From JBKHDT01 sp049974825 (GTDB lineage: Bacteria > Pseudomonadota > Gammaproteobacteria > Halothiobacillales > Halothiobacillaceae): a stretch of 23,503 nt of DNA. Below are positions 16,195 through 22,528 of the stretch, piece after piece. The notes below the pieces were generated by a model, which saw only the letters and a program-made list of their open reading frames with translations, did no database searches and was not told the DNA's origin. The stretch is from the NCBI GenBank assembly GCA_049974825.1, contig JBNGDJ010000030.1, forward strand, positions 1 to 23,503, given 5' to 3'. Every line of letters starts with the position of its first letter. Position 1 is the first letter of the stretch. The position numbers and the translations under genes are program-made.

Positions 16195-16277
16195 CTCGGC
16201 GGGCGTTCCCGTTGGCGACTGTCGTGCAAGGGCCGATAGTATATGCGTCAAGCCCCACAGGACCCAATGATCCACCC

Positions 16278-17228
16278 ATGAGTGAGCGTTCCAGATCACA
16301 GCCGCAGAGCCAGGGCACCCTGGCATTGACGCTCAAGCGTGTCCTGTCCTGGGGGATTTTCATCGCCTTTGCTGCAGGCGTGGAATGGTGGCTCGGCTGG
16401 GCATCCCTGCTGGCGCCATGGACCGAGCTTGATGCCGGGCAGCTGGTCATCGCGGCGCTGCTGCTGGTTTCCAGCTACCTGCTGCGCGCCTGGCGGGTCC
16501 GGGACTACTTCCGCGACGAGCTCGCCGGGCGATTCTGGCCCACGTTCCGGCTGGCGACGCTGCACAATCTCATGAACAACCTGTTGCCGATGCGCGCGGG
16601 CGAAATTAGCTTTCCGGTGCTGATGCAGCGGTATTTTGCCATCGGTCCCACCCGGTCGGTTTCGGTATTGCTCTGGTTCAGGCTGCTGGATCTTCAGGTC
16701 ATTCTCACGCTGGCGGCGGCCGCCCTGCTGGTGGGGCTGGACGCGCCTGCCTGGTTCTGGCCCCTGTGGCTGGTCATTCTGCCCATGCCCTGGCTGGTTT
16801 ACGCGCTGCGCCGACCCATGCTGGCGCGTCTGCAAGGACGGACAGGCGGTATTTCGCGCCGAATCGCGGAGGCGCTGGAGGCGCTGCCCGCCACGGCAGG
16901 TCCGTTGTTTCGGGCGCTGGGCTGGACCTGGGCGAACTGGCTCGTAAAGCTGGCTGGCCTCGCCTGGGTTCTGCTGGCCCTGCTGCCCATGCCGACAGCC
17001 GCCGCCTGGCTGGGCGCCATCGCGGGTGATCTGACCACCGTTCTGCCGCTGCACGCCCCCGGCGGGTTCGGAACCTACGAGGCCGGCGTCATTGCCGCCC
17101 TGTTGCCTTTTGGTCTGGACGCACAGGTCGTGGCGACCGCCGCCATCAACCTGCACCTGTTCCTGCTGGCCTCGTCCCTGCTGGCGGGCCTTCTGGCCTG
17201 GTTGATTCCGGTCAAACCAAGCGATTGA
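16278..17228 (+). CDS. Flippase-like membrane protein (LPG synthase TM domain, UPF0104 family)
   Basis: A 316-residue integral membrane protein with about seven or eight hydrophobic segments (for example near 20-45, 57-70, 130-150, 160-180, 215-240, 280-312). The motif NNLLPMRAGEISFPVL (about 100-115) is characteristic of the lysylphosphatidylglycerol synthase transmembrane/AglD-like family. Its members are thought to move lipids or lipid-linked molecules across the membrane. A second conserved Pro/Gly stretch, TTVLPLHAPGGFGTYEAGV, is near the C-terminal third. There is no C-terminal MprF transferase domain. The ATG at 16278 is preferred over 16212, which would overlap the holC promoter region. 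It is divergent from holC and followed by a hairpin repeat. The exact substrate is unknown. Confidence 0.85.
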   Translation: MSERSRSQPQSQGTLALTLKRVLSWGIFIAFAAGVEWWLGWASLLAPWTELDAGQLVIAALLLVSSYLLRAWRVRDYFRDELAGRFWPTFRLATLHNLMNNLLPMRAGEISFPVLMQRYFAIGPTRSVSVLLWFRLLDLQVILTLAAAALLVGLDAPAWFWPLWLVILPMPWLVYALRRPMLARLQGRTGGISRRIAEALEALPATAGPLFRALGWTWANWLVKLAGLAWVLLALLPMPTAAAWLGAIAGDLTTVLPLHAPGGFGTYEAGVIAALLPFGLDAQVVATAAINLHLFLLASSLLAGLLAWLIPVKPSD

Positions 17229-17277
17229 ACCGCCCCGGGATTTGAGGAGGCTTCAACGCTTACAGGCGCCATTGAGC

Positions 17278-17299
17278 GTTGGGGCATCCATGCCCCAAC
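17278..17299. repeat. Perfect hairpin, related to the window's repeat family
   Basis: GTTGGGGCAT-CC-ATGCCCCAAC: 10-bp arms, two-base loop, 50 bp after the flippase-like gene. The same TTGGGGCAT..ATGCCC unit occurs inside the repeat at 93-280, and GGGAATC follows, as at the element ends. It may act as a terminator although it lacks a T run. Confidence 0.5.
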
Positions 17300-17396
17300 A
17301 GGGAATCTACTTCAGTCAACACAACCGTCAAGCTGCGATGGCAGCGTGACTTAAACCAAATGGCCTCCGCGATTCCCGGGGCGGTTCAGCCTGGCG

Positions 17397-17433
17397 TTAC
17401 TGGCTTGGATGCGACGTGCTATACTTGTATAGC
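17397..17433 (+). promoter_or_regulatory. Promoter-operator of the toxin-antitoxin pair
   Basis: GCTATACTTGTATAGC at 17418-17433 is a perfect palindrome (7-bp arms, TT centre). It contains a TATACT -10 box (17420-17425), with a weak TTACTG -35 at 17397-17402 and a 17-bp spacer. A GGAGG box at 17445-17449 precedes the antitoxin start. The overlap of dyad and -10 is what is expected for autorepression by a ribbon-helix-helix antitoxin. Confidence 0.65.
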
Positions 17434-17458
17434 AGATTGCCTGTTGGAGGGATTTGGC

Positions 17459-17683
17459 ATGTTGGCATTACGCCTACCCAGCGATATCGAGGAGCGTCTC
17501 GAGGCTTTGGCCAAGGCGACCGGCCGTACCAAGAGCTTCTATGCCCGTGAGGCTATCGTGGAGCACCTGGACGACCTTGAGGACATCTACCTGGCCGAGA
17601 AGACCCTGGAGCAAGTGCGTCGGGGTGAGATGACGACCCACAGCCTGGACGACGTGGAGCGTGACCTTGGCCTGGCGGATTGA
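17459..17683 (+). CDS. RelB/ribbon-helix-helix-type antitoxin
   Basis: A 74-residue protein. The N-terminus LALRLPSDIEERLEALAKATGRTKSFYAREAI fits a ribbon-helix-helix DNA-binding fold (a short strand LALRLP, then two helices). The C-terminal part (about 35-74, DDLEDIYLAEKTLEQVRRGE) is the toxin-wrapping region typical of RelB/StbD-like antitoxins. It would neutralise the downstream RelE toxin and repress its own operon through the palindrome at 17418-17433. The ATG at 17459 has a GGAGG box at good spacing; the frame runs further upstream but without recognisable sequence. Its stop overlaps the toxin start by about 20 bases, implying translational coupling. Confidence 0.9.
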   Translation: MLALRLPSDIEERLEALAKATGRTKSFYAREAIVEHLDDLEDIYLAEKTLEQVRRGEMTTHSLDDVERDLGLAD

Positions 17684-17933
17684 GTTCACGGATGAAGCGG
17701 TCAAGCAGCTCAAGAAGATCGGACATGAGGATGCCAAGCGCATCCGCGACTACCTGCGCGGCCGTATCCAGCCTCTGCAAGACCCACGTCAGCTCGGTAA
17801 GCCGCTGACCGGCCAGCTTGGCGAGCTGTGGCGATACCGAGTAGGCAGCTACCGTCTCATTGCCAGCATCGAGGATGACGAGATCCGTGTTCTCGTCGTG
17901 CGGATTGGCCACCGTAGCAAGGTGTACCGGTAG
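17661..17933 (+). CDS. RelE/ParE-superfamily toxin
   Basis: A 90-residue protein of the RelE family, whose members cleave ribosome-bound mRNA. The start WRIEFTDEAVKQLKKI, the middle GKPLTGQLGELWRYRVGSYRLIASI and the end VLVVRIGHRSKVYR are close to the RelE pattern, including basic and aromatic residues (Arg in WRYRVGSYR, Lys and Tyr in KVYR) that serve catalysis in RelE. The start is either GTG 17661 or TTG 17667. TTG gives the family-typical MAWRIEF and better spacing from GGAG at 17656-17659, so 17667 may be the true start. It follows and overlaps its antitoxin. Confidence 0.9.
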   Translation: MTLAWRIEFTDEAVKQLKKIGHEDAKRIRDYLRGRIQPLQDPRQLGKPLTGQLGELWRYRVGSYRLIASIEDDEIRVLVVRIGHRSKVYR

Positions 17934-17983
17934 CAGCGGGGGAGTGACCAACCCCCCGGTTGGTGGATTATCCACCTATCCAG

Positions 17984-18008
17984 AGTGTCCGAGGAAATTA
18001 GACCACTA
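17984..18008. mobile_element. Possible IS3-family terminal remnant
   Basis: Read on the minus strand, this segment begins TAGTGGTCTAATTT and runs to CGGACACT. That resembles the inverted-repeat ends of several IS3-family elements as I remember them. A GGTGGA-TTA-TCCACC hairpin is next to it (17962-17976). No transposase is present. The identification is from memory and tentative. Confidence 0.25.
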
Positions 18009-18121
18009 CGGAAACTCTGCACAAATCCATCCATGGAGTTCTGCAGACACGCCCGCGCCGAAACACGCTCGGCCCGGGCTCCGCAATAATCGGGAATCTG
18101 AGGCATTCGTGCAGAGATTCC
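18009..18121 (+). mobile_element. Complete 113-bp MITE-like element with CTA target duplication
   Basis: The left terminus GGAAACTCTGCACAAATCC (18010-18028) and the complement of the right terminus, GGAATCTCTGCACGAATGC, match at 16 of 19 positions. Direct CTA repeats flank it (18006-18008 and 18122-18124). An internal subterminal hairpin (CTGCACAAATCCAT-CC-ATGGAGTTCTGCAG, two mismatches) lies at 18017-18046, and a GC-rich core contains CGGCCCGGGCTCCGC. There is no coding capacity. TIRs plus a short target duplication suggest a non-autonomous element moved by a transposase in trans, perhaps an IS5-family one (IS5 relatives use YTAR or TNA targets). The family assignment is inference. Confidence 0.6.
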
Positions 18122-18133
18122 CTAAACCTGTAT

Positions 18134-18165
18134 TTTTAAACACGCACCCCGCAGACAGGCGGTGC
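18134..18165 (-). terminator. Weak terminator candidate after hsdR
   Basis: On the minus strand, GCACC (18165-18161) can pair with GGTGC (18148-18144) across an imperfect GC-rich loop. GTGTTTAAAAAT follows. The stem is short and the T run is broken, so efficiency is doubtful. Confidence 0.3.
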
Positions 18166-18182
18166 CGTACGCAAGTCAGTCG

Positions 18183-21100
18183 TTACCGTGTCCACCCATT
18201 GGATAGTACTTCCGCCTGCTTCAACACCAGCTCGACCGCTTCCGGTGCCTGATCGGGCGGGTACTTGTAACGTTGCAGGGTGCGTCGCACCAGAATGCGC
18301 AGTTTGGCGCGGACGCTTTCGCGCACCTGCCAGTCCACGGTGGTGGACTTGCGCAGCTTGTCGGTAAGCTCCACGGCGATCTTCTTCAGGATTTCGTCGC
18401 CCAGCTCACGCACCGCGCTTTCGTTGTTGGCCAGCGCGTCGTAGAAGGCTACCTCGTCGGGATTCAGTCCCAGCGCCTCGTCGCGCGCCAGTTCCTCCTG
18501 GAACTGCTTGGCCATGGCGATCAGCTCTTCGATCACCTGCGCCGTCTCGATGCCGCGATTGTTGTACTTGCGCAGCGTCTCCTGCAGACGGTCGCCGTAT
18601 TTCTTTTCCTGGACCACGTTGTTGCGCGTGCGCGCCTTGATGTCGTCCTTGAGGAGCTTCTCCAGCAGTTCCACGGCCAGATTCTTGTACGGCATCTGCC
18701 GCACGTCCTCGAGAAACTCGTTGGAGAGCAGCCCGATATTGGGCTTGTCCAGCCCGCACAGGGCAAACACGTCGGTCACGCCATCGGCCACCAGCGCGTT
18801 GTCGAGGATCTGCTTTAGGGCGGAGTTCTTTGCCTCTTGGGTCAGCTTGCGGTCCACGCTGGTGAACTTGGTGATCGCGGTCTTCACCTGGGAGAGGAAC
18901 GCCACCTCCTTCTGCAAGCCACGCGCCTCGTCCAGCGTGCTGCACAGGGAGAACGCCTTGTTCATCGCCAGCACGGTATCGAGGAACCGTTTCTTGCCGT
19001 CTTCCAGACTCAGGATGTAGTTGGCCGTTGGCGGGATCAGCTCATTGGGACGGGTCTCGAAACCGCTGTAATCGAAGCCCTTGCCGTGCGGGCCGGGCGC
19101 GAACATCCCGCGGATGATGTCCAGTTTCTCCAGCAGGATGGCGAAGGCCTCCTCCGCACTGTGCGTCGGTTCGCCCTTGCCCTTGGCGTCGGTATAGGTC
19201 TTGAGCGCCTGCTTGAGCTCGTTGGCAATGCCGATGTAGTCCACCACCAGCCCGCCGGGCTTGTCCTTGAACACGCGGTTCACCCGGGCGATCGCCTGCA
19301 TGAGATTGTGGCCCTTCATGGGCTTGTCCACGTACATGGTGTGGCAGACGGGCGCATCGAAACCGGTCAGCCACATGTCGCGCACGATCACGAGCTTGAG
19401 CGGGTCGTTCTCGTCCTTGAAGCGCTTTTCCAGGCGCTTTTTCACCTTCTTGTTGTAAATGTGCGGTTGCAGGAGCGGCGTGTCGGCGGCCGACCCGGTC
19501 ATCACCACCTTGATCGCGCCCTTTTCCGGGTCCGGGTCGTGCCACTCCGGGCGCAGAGCGACGATCGCGTCAAAGAGACGCACGCAGACCTCGCGGCTCA
19601 TCGCCACGATCATCGCCTTGCCCTCGATGGTGCGGTTACGCTCCTCGAAGTGCGTCACCAGGTCGGCGGCCACCTCCTTGATCCGCGGCCCGGCGCCCAC
19701 CAGCTTCTCCAGCCGGCTCCATTCGCCCTTGGTCTTCTCCCGCCGGCCGACGTCCTCCTCGTCCTCGACCACCTCGTCGACCTGCTCGGACAGGGCCTCG
19801 ATCTCGTCGCGGTTGATGTCCAGCTTCGCCAGGCGGGACTCATAGTAGATCGGCACGGTGGCGCCATCGTCCACCGCGTCCTGGATGTCGTAAATGGAGA
19901 CGTAGTCGCCGAACACCGCGCGGGTGTCCTTGTCCTCGCTGGCCACCGGCGTGCCGGTAAAGCCGATGAACGAGGCATTGGGCAGCGCATCGCGCATATG
20001 GCGCGCATAGCCGAACTTGTATTGCCCGTCTTGCTTGAGCGTCGCCTTCAGCCCGTACTGGCTGCGGTGGGCCTCGTCCGAGATCACCACGATGTTGTGC
20101 CGGTCGTTGAGGATCGGATGACCGCGCTCGTCCTCCAGCAGCGCGAACTTCTGCACCGTGGTGAAGATAATCCCGCCGGATTCACGCTCGGCCAGCAGCC
20201 GGCGCAGCGTCTCGCGATCGTCTGCCTGCACCGGCTCCTGCTTGAGCAGCTCCTTTGCCGCGCTGAATGTCGCGAACAGCTGGCCATCCAGATCGTTGCG
20301 ATCGGTAACCACCACCAGCGTCGGGTTGTTCATCTCCGGCTGCTGCAGCAGCTTGCCCGCGTAGCAGCACATGGAAATGCTCTTGCCGGAGCCCTGGGTG
20401 TGCCAGACCACCCCGGCCTTCTTGCTGCCAGCCTCCACCTCGTCGCCATAGGTCGCCCGCTTCTCGCGCGCCCCGGAGTCGTTCACCGCCTGCGCGGCGA
20501 TCACCGTCGCGCGCACCGCCTCGCGCACCGCGTGGAACTGGTGATAGCCCGCGATCTTCTTCACCAGACGGTCGGAATCCGACTCGAACAACACGAAGTG
20601 CCGGACGTAATCGAGAAACAGCTCGCGATCGAAGAAGCCGCGCACCATAGTCTCGAGTTGCCAGTCGAGCAGTGGCTTGTCGTCTTCGTGGCGCAGCGTG
20701 CGCCAGGGCATGAACCGCTCCGGGTTGGCCGTCAGCGACCCCACCCGGGCGGTGTACCCGTCGCTGATGACGGCGGCCTCGTTGGTGACGAACAGATCCG
20801 GCACCTCGTCCTTGTACGTCTGGATCTGGTTGAAAGCATCCCAGACGGTCGCGTTCTCCGCATCCGGGCTTTTCAGCTCCAGCACCGCCAGCGGCAGGCC
20901 GTTGATAAAACAGACCACGTCGGGGCGGCGCAACTGCTTGCCGCCATCGATGGTGAACTGATTGATCGCCCGGAAGCGGTTGGCCGACACCTCGGCAAAA
21001 TCGACCAGGAAGGCGTGATCATGCACCCGCTCGTCGTCGCGCTTGTAGATCACCGGCACCCCGTCGAGCAGCAGGCGATGAAAGGCCCGGTTGGCGAACA

Positions 21101-21338
21101 CCACGTCCGGGCTCTCCGGCGTGCGCACCGCGGCCACCGCCTGCTCGACCGCCGACTCCGGCAGATGCGGATTGATCCGCCGCACCGCCGCCTCCAGATC
21201 CGCCAGCAACAGCACCTGCCGGTAATCCGCCCGTTCCGGCATCGGGCCATCCGGCGCCAGATCCGGCCCATGGGCGGTTTCCCAGCCGCCGTCGGCGAAC
21301 CAGTGCAGGCATTGTTGCTCGAGTTCGTCTTCGGTCAT
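18183..21338 (-). CDS. hsdR: Type I restriction endonuclease subunit R
   Basis: The 1051-residue motor and nuclease subunit translocates DNA and cuts unmodified sites as part of an HsdR-M-S complex. The N-terminal PD-(D/E)xK nuclease has Asp140 (RRPD), Glu154-Lys156 (LELKSP) and a QxxxY motif at 171-175. The SF2 helicase motor shows Walker A HTQGSGKS (313-320), DEAH (421-424), TGTP (461-464) and the late arginine motif ARVNRVFKDKPGG. The C-terminal helical domain follows. The gene looks intact and length is normal. The ATG at 21338 lies 10 bp after the rhuM-doc stop, with AAGGACTGAGGT before it, so the two are likely co-transcribed. hsdM and hsdS are not in the window. Confidence 0.96.
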   Translation of the reverse strand: MTEDELEQQCLHWFADGGWETAHGPDLAPDGPMPERADYRQVLLLADLEAAVRRINPHLPESAVEQAVAAVRTPESPDVVFANRAFHRLLLDGVPVIYKRDDERVHDHAFLVDFAEVSANRFRAINQFTIDGGKQLRRPDVVCFINGLPLAVLELKSPDAENATVWDAFNQIQTYKDEVPDLFVTNEAAVISDGYTARVGSLTANPERFMPWRTLRHEDDKPLLDWQLETMVRGFFDRELFLDYVRHFVLFESDSDRLVKKIAGYHQFHAVREAVRATVIAAQAVNDSGAREKRATYGDEVEAGSKKAGVVWHTQGSGKSISMCCYAGKLLQQPEMNNPTLVVVTDRNDLDGQLFATFSAAKELLKQEPVQADDRETLRRLLAERESGGIIFTTVQKFALLEDERGHPILNDRHNIVVISDEAHRSQYGLKATLKQDGQYKFGYARHMRDALPNASFIGFTGTPVASEDKDTRAVFGDYVSIYDIQDAVDDGATVPIYYESRLAKLDINRDEIEALSEQVDEVVEDEEDVGRREKTKGEWSRLEKLVGAGPRIKEVAADLVTHFEERNRTIEGKAMIVAMSREVCVRLFDAIVALRPEWHDPDPEKGAIKVVMTGSAADTPLLQPHIYNKKVKKRLEKRFKDENDPLKLVIVRDMWLTGFDAPVCHTMYVDKPMKGHNLMQAIARVNRVFKDKPGGLVVDYIGIANELKQALKTYTDAKGKGEPTHSAEEAFAILLEKLDIIRGMFAPGPHGKGFDYSGFETRPNELIPPTANYILSLEDGKKRFLDTVLAMNKAFSLCSTLDEARGLQKEVAFLSQVKTAITKFTSVDRKLTQEAKNSALKQILDNALVADGVTDVFALCGLDKPNIGLLSNEFLEDVRQMPYKNLAVELLEKLLKDDIKARTRNNVVQEKKYGDRLQETLRKYNNRGIETAQVIEELIAMAKQFQEELARDEALGLNPDEVAFYDALANNESAVRELGDEILKKIAVELTDKLRKSTTVDWQVRESVRAKLRILVRRTLQRYKYPPDQAPEAVELVLKQAEVLSNGWTR

Positions 21339-21348
21339 ACCTCAGTCC

Positions 21349-22347
21349 TTATTCCCCGATGGGCTCCTTCAGCAGCAGGAAATGCTCGATCAGCCGGATC
21401 ATCAGGGTTTTCTGATCCGGCAGGCTTTCAGCGACCAGAAGCGCCAGGGCCACCAGCGTGTTGTCGTTGATCAGTTGTTCTACGGGCCGAGCCAGCAATG
21501 CCTGGTTGCGTCGCAGGTACCAGAGGAACAGGAACGAACCACAGCGCTTGTTGCCGTCCGCCAGCGGGTGGTTCTTGATCACGAAATACAGAAGGTGCGC
21601 GGCGCGACTGGCCACGTTGGGATAGAACAGCTCGTCGCCGAAGCCCTGCTCGATAGTCGCCAAGGCAGAAGCCAAGCCATCGCCTCGCCGGTGACCGAAC
21701 AGCTCGGTGGCCTCGCCTTTCGTCATCAGGGTCTGTTTGAGCTCGCCAATGGCTTTCAGTGCCTCGTCCAGCTCCAACGGCTGCATGTCCGGCTGCTTGA
21801 TGCCGACCTCGGCCAGCTGCTGCTCGTCGTAGCCCTGCAGCAAACTCCAGGAGCGGGCGTAATCGCTGATCACCCGAGCGACCGCTGCGCCTTCATTGGA
21901 TACCAGGCCCTGATTGGTGAGGGTGCGGCTGAGAAGATCAACGGCCTGCTCGAATTCGATGCCGCGCTCGGCCAGGCGGCGCTGATTGAGGGTGTGGCCC
22001 TGAACCAGATGGTCCTTGAGCACCTGGGTGGCCCATTTGCGAAATTGCACGCCACGCTGGGATTTCACCCGATAGCCGACGGAGATAATCACATCCAGGT
22101 TGAAGTAATCGACCTGGTAGACTTTGCCGTCAGCGGCAGTTGTTGCATTTTTTGCAACAACTGAATCCCGGTCGAGCTCCCCTTCCTTGAATACGTTGCC
22201 TATATGCCGGGAAATGACAGATTTGCTCCGGTCAAACAGCCTGGTCATCTGATCCAGGCTGAGCCACGCGGTTTCCCGATCCAGCGCCACTTCCAGCTGC
22301 GCCTGGCCATCGGTGGAGGTGAAGAGGCGGACTTGTTGGTCGGACAT
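21349..22347 (-). CDS. RhuM-Doc fusion (RhuM domain plus Doc-type Fic domain)
   Basis: A 332-residue two-domain protein. Residues about 1-125 are the RhuM (virulence/DUF-type) domain, with YFNLDVIISVGYRVKSQRGVQFRKWATQVL and LVQGHTLNQRRL. The C-terminal half carries a Fic-fold core with HPLADGNKR at 260-268. This is the Doc-like form ending NKR rather than the AMPylase form GNGR, and Doc enzymes phosphorylate EF-Tu. The target here is unknown. RhuM-like genes are frequent partners of type I restriction systems. The ATG at 22347 has AGGGA upstream. The gene lies between a Fic gene and hsdR on the same strand. A perfect 11-bp hairpin falls inside the RhuM part. No separate Phd-type antitoxin is seen. 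Confidence 0.9.
   Translation of the reverse strand: MSDQQVRLFTSTDGQAQLEVALDRETAWLSLDQMTRLFDRSKSVISRHIGNVFKEGELDRDSVVAKNATTAADGKVYQVDYFNLDVIISVGYRVKSQRGVQFRKWATQVLKDHLVQGHTLNQRRLAERGIEFEQAVDLLSRTLTNQGLVSNEGAAVARVISDYARSWSLLQGYDEQQLAEVGIKQPDMQPLELDEALKAIGELKQTLMTKGEATELFGHRRGDGLASALATIEQGFGDELFYPNVASRAAHLLYFVIKNHPLADGNKRCGSFLFLWYLRRNQALLARPVEQLINDNTLVALALLVAESLPDQKTLMIRLIEHFLLLKEPIGE
22137..22163 (-). repeat. Perfect 11-bp-stem hairpin inside the rhuM-doc coding sequence
   Basis: CAGTTGTTGCA (22137-22147), five T, TGCAACAACTG (22153-22163) on the plus strand. In the rhuM-doc mRNA this reads as an 11-bp stem with an A5 loop, encoding SVVAKNATTA (about residues 62-71). It is an AT-rich patch within a GC-rich gene. 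Confidence 0.85.
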
Positions 22348-22479
22348 GACGATCCCTGTCTGGTGTTTCCTTCGGTGAAAGGGGATAGCCTACTACCCGA
22401 TCGGCGAATGGGCACGGACCTGGCGGGGCGGCAGTCGCCGGTAGCCGCGGTCCGGGCGGGTATCGTTTTCTCCCCGAAT

Positions 22480-22506
22480 GAGCCGAATACAGTGCCTGTT
22501 CGGCTC
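22480..22506. repeat. Inverted repeat between fic and rhuM-doc
   Basis: GAGCCGAA (22480-22487), 11-base loop, TTCGGCTC (22499-22506). It sits 23 bp after the fic stop in the 181-bp spacer before rhuM-doc. There is no T run, so it could be an operator, an mRNA processing or stability element, or a weak terminator. Confidence 0.45.
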
Positions 22507-22528
22507 AGGGCTCTTGCCAGAAGCTAAC

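Noticed and set aside
17278..17299. tRNA or small RNA gene at the strong hairpin
   Set aside because: A two-base loop and perfect symmetry do not fit a tRNA arm; it belongs with the dispersed repeats.
18837..21470. Open frame of 877 codons on the plus strand opposite hsdR
   Set aside because: It is antisense to an intact, motif-complete hsdR, has no family resemblance, and long antisense frames are expected in GC-rich genes with strong third-position bias.
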